Below, in pieces: positions 1-5,478 of a stretch of 12,314 nucleotides of DNA. Source of the stretch: Planctomycetaceae bacterium UBA6894. GTDB lineage: Bacteria > Planctomycetota > Planctomycetia > Gemmatales > Gemmataceae. Each line of letters opens with the position of its first letter. The stretch's first letter is position 1. The notes under the pieces are model-generated. The model did not search any database. It was not told the origin of the DNA and saw only the letters and a list, made by a program, of their open reading frames with translations. The translations under genes and the position numbers were made by a program. The DNA lies in the NCBI GenBank assembly GCA_002451275.1, contig DKBS01000131.1, positions 1 through 12,314 on the forward strand, read 5' to 3'.

Positions 1-282
1 CGGCACTGACCCGCCAGGGGATTCCGTACAAGGTGTCCCTCTCCATCAATGCAGAGGACAATGCCTGCAGGGCAAAGAGTGATGTCTCAGGATCAATCAA
101 CCCGCAAACCCCTTCAACCCAACCGGTGGCCCACCCACCGGCCCCGTCCGAGGTCCATATCCATGCGTCGATTGCGAATGCGTGTTTCAAAAAGTTTGGC
201 TATCGCCTGCTGTTGGCTCAATCGCAACCACTATCATCTGGTCCGCCCATCCCTACCTGGCGGAGTCCGGAGGAGGCAATCC
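1..282. other. Left-edge region with no supportable gene
   Basis: This stretch lies downstream of the minus-strand deaminase and I find no convincing coding region in it. One plus-strand frame is open from the window edge to about 326, but it would overlap the well-supported deaminase and its translation is rich in Pro, Ser and Ala with no family I recognise. It could at most be the tail of a gene entering from the left. On the minus strand an ATG at 44-46 opens a frame to the edge (15 codons), too short to judge. A perfect 7-bp inverted repeat (CCGGTGG / CCACCGG, 5-base loop) lies at 123-141. It has no T-run on either side, so it is at best a weak terminator candidate for the minus-strand operon. 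Confidence 0.4.
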
Positions 283-720
283 TCACACCCCGATGTCCTC
301 GTTCCACAGCATTGCCTTGTCGTTGATGAAACGCCGCATCAGGGCGATGCAACGCGGGTCGTTGGCAAGCGTCAGGTGCACACCCCGGGAACGCAGCAGG
401 TCCTCATCTCCCTGGAAGGTGCTGTTTTCACCGATGACAACCCGGGGGATCTTGTAGAGCAGGATGGCGCCGGTGCACATCGGGCACGGCGACAGCGTGG
501 TGTACAGCGTGCTTTCGGCGTACACCTTGGCAGCCAGCCGCCCGGCGTTTTCCAGCGCGTCCATCTCACCGTGCAGAATGGCGCTGCCCTTCTGCACCCG
601 TCGGTTATGCCCGCGACCGATGATCTTGCCCTGGTGCACCAGCACCGAACCTATGGGGATGCCGCCCTCGGCCAAGCCTTTTTCGGCCTCGGCGATGGCG
701 GCGTCGAGAAACGGGTCCAT
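283..720 (-). CDS. Cytosine deaminase, yeast Fcy1-like (CDA/tRNA-adenosine deaminase fold)
   Basis: This 145-residue zinc-dependent deaminase probably converts cytosine to uracil in pyrimidine salvage, in the cytoplasm. The zinc-site motif is complete: His50 and the proton-shuttle Glu52 in LHGEMDAL, and Cys79/Cys82 in SPCPMC. From memory the resemblance to yeast Fcy1 runs along the whole chain: GGVPIG-like EGGIPIG (residues 18-24), RGHNRRVQKGSA (36-47), TLYTTLSPCPMCTGAI (71-86), and the C-terminal W..EDIG, whose Asp142 corresponds to the substrate-binding Asp near the yeast C terminus. Length matches Fcy1 (about 158) better than guanine deaminase or TadA, although those share the fold. It is the last gene of the parA-ybeY-deaminase group, starting 18 nt after ybeY stops, with no strong Shine-Dalgarno sequence. 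Family assignment is very secure; cytosine as substrate is a strong inference. Confidence 0.92.
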   Translation of the reverse strand: MDPFLDAAIAEAEKGLAEGGIPIGSVLVHQGKIIGRGHNRRVQKGSAILHGEMDALENAGRLAAKVYAESTLYTTLSPCPMCTGAILLYKIPRVVIGENSTFQGDEDLLRSRGVHLTLANDPRCIALMRRFINDKAMLWNEDIGV

Positions 721-738
721 GGGGCGGGTTCCAGTCAG

Positions 739-1182
739 CTATTCTTCGCTGCCCGAGGAGATGTCGGGCAGGCCCAGCAGTTCCAGATGCTCGCTCTCGC
801 GGTCGCGCATCATCCGGCGATCGTGCGGGTCCTTGTCATCGTAACCGACCAGGTGCAGCAGGCCGTGGATGACATAAAGCGACAGTTCGGTCTGCGGGTC
901 GTGGCCGCGCTCAGCGGCCTCGCGCAGAGCCACCTCGACTCCCAGCACCAGCTCGCCCTGCAACACTTTGCCGGCCGAGTAGGGAAAAGAGATCACATCA
1001 GTGGGGTAATCATGTTTGAGAAACTGGTTGTTCACCCGCTGGCTGGTGGCATCGTCCACAAAGGCCAGGCTGATCTCGAATGCATCGATATCTTCGTTCG
1101 CCAGCACCGATTCCGCCACCTTGCGGAAATGGGCCTTGTCAATCTTCAGGTGCTCCTGCGGCGAGGCGATACGGATCGGCAT
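739..1182 (-). CDS. ybeY: Endoribonuclease YbeY (rRNA maturation factor)
   Basis: This 147-residue protein is a UPF0054/YbeY single-strand endoribonuclease, which acts in 16S rRNA 3'-end maturation and ribosome quality control. The diagnostic segment is HGLLHLVGYDD (residues 106-116), preceded by the conserved block LKHDYPTDVISFPY (55-68), equivalent to the PT(D/N)V(I/L)SFP strand of E. coli YbeY. His106 and His110 match the zinc ligands. The third ligand is Asp116 rather than the usual His of HGxLHLxGYDH; I recall GYDD or GYKD variants from Bacteroidetes and planctomycetes, so this looks like a lineage variant rather than damage. His120 is a nearby alternative ligand. The length is normal for the family. 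It starts 15 nt after the parA-like gene stops and lies 18 nt before the deaminase, so the three are probably co-transcribed. Confidence 0.95.
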   Translation of the reverse strand: MPIRIASPQEHLKIDKAHFRKVAESVLANEDIDAFEISLAFVDDATSQRVNNQFLKHDYPTDVISFPYSAGKVLQGELVLGVEVALREAAERGHDPQTELSLYVIHGLLHLVGYDDKDPHDRRMMRDRESEHLELLGLPDISSGSEE

Positions 1183-1197
1183 GGTGATTTCCGGGGA

Positions 1198-2082
1198 TCA
1201 GCCCGCCTTGGCCAGGGGAGAAGCGACACCCATCAGATCGAGCGCCTTCAGCCGCGGGGCGGACTCGCCCATCTCGCCCCCGGTGACCACGGCGGGTTGC
1301 AGGTTCAGGATCTCCTGGGCCAGCAGCGCGTAGTCCTCGGCGCCGTGGCAGGTGGGGGCGTAGCCAAAGATCGATTTGCCAAAGCTCGGGCACTCAGCCA
1401 GCTTGATGTTGCGGCGGATCCGGGTCCGGCACAGTTGGGCGTCGGCCCAAGGCGTTGTCCCTCCGTGCGACTTGGCCAGGAACCGGGTGATATCTTCCAC
1501 GATCTCGTGCGTCAGCTTGGTGTGCATGTCGCACAGGGTGAGCACGATGCCCGTGACCTTCAGGCCGGGGTTCAGCCGCCTGGTGACCAGGCTGGTGGTC
1601 TCAAGCAACTTGCCCAACCCGTGCAGGGCAAGGAAGTGCGGCTGCAGAGGTATGATCACCTCGTCCACGCAGGTCAACGCGTTGAGGGTGAGCACACCCA
1701 GCGAGGGGGCGCAGTCCAGCACCAGCACATCAAATGCCTCCGGCTCGGCGTTGACCAAGTCGCGCAGGATCATCTCGCGACCCACCACGCCCGAAAGCTC
1801 CACCTCGGCTGCGGCCAGGTCCAGCGAGGACGGGGTCACCCAGAGGTTGGGCTCCACATTCAGCCGGGTTTGTTCCCACGGGGTCTGACGCACCAGCATT
1901 TCGTACAGCGTGTTCATCCCGCGCGCGGCGGTGACACCCAGGTGCGACGAGGCATGGGCCTGCGGATCAAGATCCATCAGGCACACCGACTTGCCGGCAC
2001 CCGCCATGGCCGAGGCCAGGTTGACCGAGGTGGTGGTTTTGCCGACGCCACCCTTTTGGTTGAGTATCGCAATCTTACGCAT
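1198..2082 (-). CDS. ParA/Soj-family partitioning ATPase
   Basis: This 294-residue MinD/ParA-type ATPase probably acts in chromosome segregation or in positioning a cellular cargo. The deviant Walker A motif KGGVGKTT occupies residues 10-17, with the signature lysine Lys10 and the P-loop Lys15. The Walker A' segment LMDLDPQAHAS follows near residue 35, and the Walker B-like segment VLVLDCAPSLG lies near residue 120. The body contains IIPLQPHFLALHGLGKLLE and TRIRRNIKLAECPSFGKSIF, the style I associate with planctomycete ParA homologues. The C-terminal tail of about 25 residues is variable. No parB follows; the next genes are ybeY and the deaminase, so this is either an orphan ParA or parB lies elsewhere. 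The ATG at 2080-2082 is directly before the P-loop strand, as usual in the family. Its promoter should lie in 2083-2365. Confidence 0.93.
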   Translation of the reverse strand: MRKIAILNQKGGVGKTTTSVNLASAMAGAGKSVCLMDLDPQAHASSHLGVTAARGMNTLYEMLVRQTPWEQTRLNVEPNLWVTPSSLDLAAAEVELSGVVGREMILRDLVNAEPEAFDVLVLDCAPSLGVLTLNALTCVDEVIIPLQPHFLALHGLGKLLETTSLVTRRLNPGLKVTGIVLTLCDMHTKLTHEIVEDITRFLAKSHGGTTPWADAQLCRTRIRRNIKLAECPSFGKSIFGYAPTCHGAEDYALLAQEILNLQPAVVTGGEMGESAPRLKALDLMGVASPLAKAG

Positions 2083-2224
2083 GGCTGGTGCCCCTGATTC
2101 CTTCCGGGCGCAATGAATGGAAAAACCTTAGTGATTTTCCCCCGCAAGCGAAACCCCATCTGGCAACCAACGGCAAATCATCCAGATTGCCCATTTTGAC
2201 TAATGCCTGGCCAAATCCCGAGGC

Positions 2225-2234
2225 TTTCCGGAAA
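2225..2234. promoter_or_regulatory. 10-bp perfect palindrome, possible operator
   Basis: TTTCCGGAAA is a perfect self-complementary decamer centred in the divergent intergenic region. Its position between two divergent units would suit a dimeric regulator, but nothing identifies one and a 10-bp palindrome can occur by chance. Confidence 0.2.
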
Positions 2235-2289
2235 ACCAGCAAACAGGTGTTGCCCCGAAAAAAGGGGTTTTGGTACTTGGGTGATGTTG

Positions 2290-2308
2290 CCCGAAATCCT
2301 GTTTCGGG
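2290..2308 (+). promoter_or_regulatory. Hairpin in the rfbF leader
   Basis: CCCGAAA (2290-2296) pairs perfectly with TTTCGGG (2302-2308) across a 5-base loop, 57 nt before the rfbF start. No T-run follows on the plus strand, so it is not a standard terminator. It could be a leader RNA stem or a protein-binding dyad. The related dyad CCCC-GAAAAAA-GGGG-TTTT lies upstream at 2253-2271. The pairing is directly visible; any function is inference. Confidence 0.3.
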
Positions 2309-2365
2309 TCCGGGAAGGACGCCCGGTCGGACCATGGATCTGCGCTCAAGGAAGGGCGGGGCCGC

Positions 2366-3214
2366 ATGCAAGTGGTGATCCTCTGCGGAGGGCAAGGGAC
2401 TCGCCTGCGCGAGACCTCCGAGCGCCTCCCCAAACCGATGGTCCCCATCGGCGGCAAACCCATCCTGTGGCATATCATGAAACACTGCGCCGCTCACGGG
2501 CTGCGTGAGTTCGTTCTCTGCCTGGGCTACAAATCCTTCGAGATCAAACGCTGGTTTTTGGAATACCACCTGCGCGAGCGGGATTTCACTTTCCGCCTCG
2601 GCCGGCCGGACCAGATGGAAATCCACCAGGCCGATCGTGATGAGGAAGACTGGCTGGTCACCTTCGCCGAGACTGGCGAGCACACCATGACCGGTGGACG
2701 CATCCGCCGCGCGGCCCCCCACCTCCGCGGCGGCAACTTCCTGCTGACCTATGGCGACGGCGTCTCCGATGTCGATCTCACCGAGCTGGCACGCTTCCAC
2801 AAGCGTCATGGCAAGCTGGCAACCGTCACGGCTGTGCGCACTCCCGGCCGCTTTGGCGAGCTGCGGATGGAGGGCGACACCGTGCGCGCCTTCGAGGAAA
2901 AGCCCGAGGTAACCCAGGGCCGGATCAACGGCGGCTTCTTCATGCTAAAGACAGAGGTGCTCGACCGCCTCGACAGCGACCCGCACCTGGTCTGGGAACG
3001 ACAGCCTCTAGAGGATCTGGCTGCGGACGGGGAATTGACCGCCTATCGTCATGATGGTTTCTGGCACGCGATGGACACCCCCCGCGACCATGTGGAACTG
3101 GAAAGACTGTGGGCCACCGGCCAAGCGCCATGGGCCATCTGGAAACACCAGAGCGCCGGCAGCAAGCAGGCCCATCGCGGCCATTACCACACCCCCCTGA
3201 GGGAGCGGGCATGA
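2366..3214 (+). CDS. rfbF: Glucose-1-phosphate cytidylyltransferase
   Basis: This enzyme makes CDP-glucose from CTP and glucose-1-phosphate, the entry step of the CDP-deoxysugar pathways. It is 282 residues long. The N terminus carries the nucleotidyltransferase signature VILCGGQGTRLRE (residues 4-16), then LPKPMVPIGGKPILWHIMKH (21-40). Family-specific blocks follow: GYKSFEIKRWF, the SMTGGR-like TMTGGRIRR, the metal-site loop TYGDGVSDVD, PGRFGEL, INGGFFML and GFWHAMDTPRD. These match Salmonella RfbF along the whole length. Canonical RfbF ends near 257 residues; here about 20 extra residues follow the WAIWKH motif, with no recognisable function. A purine-rich Shine-Dalgarno (AAGGAAGGG, 2348-2356) precedes the ATG. 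The stop overlaps the next start (ATGA at 3211-3214), which implies translational coupling to rfbG. Confidence 0.97.
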   Translation: MQVVILCGGQGTRLRETSERLPKPMVPIGGKPILWHIMKHCAAHGLREFVLCLGYKSFEIKRWFLEYHLRERDFTFRLGRPDQMEIHQADRDEEDWLVTFAETGEHTMTGGRIRRAAPHLRGGNFLLTYGDGVSDVDLTELARFHKRHGKLATVTAVRTPGRFGELRMEGDTVRAFEEKPEVTQGRINGGFFMLKTEVLDRLDSDPHLVWERQPLEDLAADGELTAYRHDGFWHAMDTPRDHVELERLWATGQAPWAIWKHQSAGSKQAHRGHYHTPLRERA

Positions 3215-4287
3215 CTCAGCCATCGGACATGGACAACGGTTTCTGGCGCGGTCGCCGGGTGCTGATCACCGGGTGCACCGGACTCGTGGGCGCGTGGACC
3301 ACCAGGGCACTGGTGGCTCGGGGCGCCCACGTCGTGGGCCTTGTGCGTGACCGCGTCGCTGGCTCCGATCTCCGCCGCGGCGGGTTGATCCGCAAGATCG
3401 ACAGGGTGCATGGCAAACTCGAGGACTTCAACTTCCTCGAGCGCGTGGTCAACGAGCACGAGATTCAGACCGTTTTCCACTTGGCCGCCCAGGCCATCGT
3501 GGGCACGGCCAACCGTTCGCCTCTGGCCACCTTCGAGGCCAACATTCGCGGCACCTACAACCTGCTCGAGGCCGCCCGACGCAGCGGGCTGAATCCGCAT
3601 GTGGTGCTGGCCAGCTCCGACAAGGCCTACGGTGATCAGGCCGGCAAAGCCTATGATGAGTCCTCCCCCCTGGCCGCGACGCATCCCTACGATGTGAGCA
3701 AGGCGTGCGCCGACATGCTGGGCCGCAGCTATTTCGAGAGCTTCGGCCTGCCGGTATGCGTGACCCGCTGCGGTAATTTCTTCGGCGGCGGCGACCTGAA
3801 CTGGAACCGGTTGGTGCCCGGCAGCATCCGTAGCCTGTTGGCGGGCGAGGCACCCGTCCTGCGCTCCACCGGCCGCGAACTGCGTGATTACTTCTATGTC
3901 CGCGACGGCGCCATGGCCTATATCCATCTGGCCGAGCGAATGGCGGCCGACGACTCCATCCACGGCATGGCGTTCAACTTCTCGGCGAACTTCCGCATGA
4001 ATTCGCTGGAGATGATCAACGCCATCGCCAGTCAGCTCGGCAGCCGGGTGGAGCCCCGCATTTTGGGCACCGCCACCAACGAGATCCCCGCCCAAAGGGT
4101 GGACAGCACCCTCGCCCGCGAAAGGCTCGGTTGGGCGCCACGCTGGACTTTTGAAGAGGCCCTGGAGGAGACCCTCGCCTGGTATCGGGCACACCTTGCC
4201 GGTCTGGAGAACGGGGCGGGAGTCCCTGATGAGCCGGCGCTGCCGGCGGGAAAACGGGCCGCCGGGAGGTTGGGACGCGCCGCTTGA
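3211..4287 (+). CDS. rfbG: CDP-glucose 4,6-dehydratase (extended SDR)
   Basis: This 358-residue NAD-dependent extended short-chain dehydrogenase should convert CDP-glucose to CDP-4-keto-6-deoxyglucose. The Rossmann motif GCTGLVG lies near residues 23-29. The active-site pair Asp137-Lys138 occurs in ASSDKAYGD; Asp-Lys is typical of CDP-glucose dehydratases, whereas dTDP-glucose dehydratases carry Asp-Glu. The SDR pair Tyr160/Lys164 is in YDVSK. CGNFFGGGDLNWNRLVPGSIR matches the substrate-binding RAGNVIGGGD..DRLIPD region of RfbG. The later part (GRELRDYFYVRDGAMAYIHLAE) is more like generic NDP-sugar epimerases, so the identification rests partly on the adjacent rfbF. I chose the ATG at 3211 over an in-frame ATG at 3109: it overlaps the rfbF stop as ATGA, has GGGAG upstream, and places the Rossmann strand correctly. 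An Ala/Gly-rich tail of about 25 residues ends the protein. Confidence 0.9.
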   Translation: MTQPSDMDNGFWRGRRVLITGCTGLVGAWTTRALVARGAHVVGLVRDRVAGSDLRRGGLIRKIDRVHGKLEDFNFLERVVNEHEIQTVFHLAAQAIVGTANRSPLATFEANIRGTYNLLEAARRSGLNPHVVLASSDKAYGDQAGKAYDESSPLAATHPYDVSKACADMLGRSYFESFGLPVCVTRCGNFFGGGDLNWNRLVPGSIRSLLAGEAPVLRSTGRELRDYFYVRDGAMAYIHLAERMAADDSIHGMAFNFSANFRMNSLEMINAIASQLGSRVEPRILGTATNEIPAQRVDSTLARERLGWAPRWTFEEALEETLAWYRAHLAGLENGAGVPDEPALPAGKRAAGRLGRAA

Positions 4288-4304
4288 CCGATCACGCCAG
4301 CACC

Positions 4305-4309
4305 AGGAG
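4305..4309 (+). promoter_or_regulatory. Ribosome binding site for the aminotransferase
   Basis: AGGAG lies nine bases upstream of the ATG at 4319. It fixes the start there in preference to the longer in-frame opening at 4151, which would lie deep inside rfbG. Confidence 0.75.
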
Positions 4310-4318
4310 CAGACACCC

Positions 4319-5467
4319 ATGAGCAACCAGAAAGAAAAACCGATCCTCACCGCGGGGCCCTCCATCACCAAACTGGAGATGGATTATGTGGCTGACGCCG
4401 TCGCCCATGGCTGGAACCAAGATTGGAATCTGTACCTCGAGCGCTTCCAACGCGCCTTCGGCGAGGTGACCGACACACGCTACAACATGGCGACGAGTTC
4501 CTGCACCGGGGCGCTGCATCTGGCTCTCCTGGCCCTGGGCGTGGGACCCGGCGATGACGTTCTGGTGCCCGAGACCACCTGGGTGGCCACGGCCAGCGCG
4601 GTCAGATACTGCGGCGCCAACCCGGTGTTCGTTGATGTTCAACCTGATACCTGGTGCATGGATCCCGACAGGCTGCTGGCCGCCATCACGCCGCGCAGCA
4701 AGGTGGTGGTGCCGGTCCACCTGTACGGCCAGCCGGCTGACATGGGCCGGATCCTGGCCATCGCCAAGGCCCATGGCCTGAAAGTGATGGAAGATGCCGC
4801 TCCCGCCCTGGGTGCCACCGTTTTGGTGGACGGCGTGGAGCGTCCGGTGGGTTCCCTGGGCGATGTGGCCTGTTTCAGCTTCCAGGGCGCCAAGATCATA
4901 ACCACCGGCGAGGGTGGCATGCTGGTGACCAACAACCAGGCGATCTACGACCGCGCCAGCTTCCTGAACGACCACGCCCGCGACCGCGCCAGCGGTTTCC
5001 AGATCCTCGAGGTGGGCTACAAGTACAAGATGTCCAACATCCAGGCCGCCCTCGGCTTGGCCCAACTCGAACGCCTCGACGAATTGGTCGGCCAAAAACG
5101 CCGCATCATGGGCTGGTACAGCGACCGTTTGTCGGGTCTGGATGGTATCCTCCTCAACGCTGATAACGCCTGGTCCAGGCCGATCTTCTGGATGAGTTCG
5201 GTGGTGCTCGATGAGACGGTCACTCCCTCCCGGGAGCAAGTCACCAGGCACCTGAAGGAGCTAGGTATCGATACAAGGCCCTTCTTCCCGCCGCTTTCCA
5301 GCTTCCCGATGTTCCGCACGCCGGCCGGATCAGCCCCGGTGGCCTCGCGCATCGGGCGTGCCGGAATCAATCTGCCCAGCGGTCATTCCCTCACCGAGGC
5401 GGATATCGACCGCGTGTGCAGGGGTTTGCGGTCGGCTCTGGCTGCCCGCCCCGTGGCCGCAGCCTAA
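4319..5467 (+). CDS. DegT/DnrJ/EryC1 sugar aminotransferase (PLP, lysine type)
   Basis: This 382-residue fold-type I PLP enzyme probably aminates a 4-keto nucleotide sugar, with glutamate as the likely donor. The internal-aldimine lysine is Lys192 in FQGAKIITTGEGGML, and Asp159 in VMEDAAPALGA should contact the pyridine nitrogen. The conserved blocks SSCTGALHLALLALGVGPGDDV, FVDVQPDTWCMD, VPVHLYGQPADM and GYKYKMSNIQAALGLAQLE resemble GDP-perosamine synthases such as RfbE. The substrate is more likely CDP-linked here, because the cluster makes CDP-glucose and its 4-keto-6-deoxy derivative. The start is set by an AGGAG nine bases upstream of the ATG, 31 nt after rfbG. The presence of a catalytic Lys separates it from the His-type rfbH two genes downstream, so one enzyme aminates and the other dehydrates. 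Regiochemistry (C4) is inferred from the perosamine-synthase resemblance. Confidence 0.92.
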   Translation: MSNQKEKPILTAGPSITKLEMDYVADAVAHGWNQDWNLYLERFQRAFGEVTDTRYNMATSSCTGALHLALLALGVGPGDDVLVPETTWVATASAVRYCGANPVFVDVQPDTWCMDPDRLLAAITPRSKVVVPVHLYGQPADMGRILAIAKAHGLKVMEDAAPALGATVLVDGVERPVGSLGDVACFSFQGAKIITTGEGGMLVTNNQAIYDRASFLNDHARDRASGFQILEVGYKYKMSNIQAALGLAQLERLDELVGQKRRIMGWYSDRLSGLDGILLNADNAWSRPIFWMSSVVLDETVTPSREQVTRHLKELGIDTRPFFPPLSSFPMFRTPAGSAPVASRIGRAGINLPSGHSLTEADIDRVCRGLRSALAARPVAAA

Positions 5468-5478
5468 GGCAATTCCCC

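Larger units (their letters stand above)
2083..2365. promoter_or_regulatory. Divergent intergenic region between parA-like gene and rfbF
   Basis: This is the only sizeable non-coding gap in the window and it separates two divergent transcription units, so it should hold both promoters. It is visibly more AT-rich than its flanks. It contains several dyads: GGAAAA(2119-2124)/TTTTCC(2135-2140); the perfect palindrome TTTCCGGAAA at 2225-2234; CCCC-GAAAAAA-GGGG at 2253-2267 followed by TTTT; and CCCGAAA/TTTCGGG at 2290-2308. I cannot place a convincing -35/-10 pair on either strand. An AAGGAAGGG purine stretch at 2348-2356 supplies the Shine-Dalgarno for rfbF. The promoter function is inferred from gene orientation. 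Confidence 0.55.

Noticed and set aside
49..2097. Very long plus-strand open frame (682 codons) opposite parA, ybeY and the deaminase
   Set aside because: It is an antisense shadow of three genes with clear family motifs on the minus strand; its translation is His/Gln/Arg/Gly-rich with no domain, as expected for antisense of GC-rich coding sequence.
2253..2271. CCCC-GAAAAAA-GGGG-TTTT as an intrinsic terminator
   Set aside because: The stem is only 4 bp and no gene ends upstream of it on the plus strand; kept only as part of the regulatory region.
2075..2809. Minus-strand frame spanning the divergent intergenic region and rfbF
   Set aside because: Most of it is antisense to rfbF and the rest runs through a non-coding dyad-rich region; no recognisable motif.
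3184..4371. Long minus-strand open frame opposite rfbG
   Set aside because: RfbG on the plus strand has all the motifs and coupled start; the antisense translation is low-complexity Gly/Ala/His/Gln.
4319..5467. Calling the first aminotransferase a GDP-perosamine synthase (rfbE/per)
   Set aside because: The resemblance is real, but no GDP-mannose pathway gene is in the window and the cluster supplies CDP-sugars, so a specific symbol is not justified.
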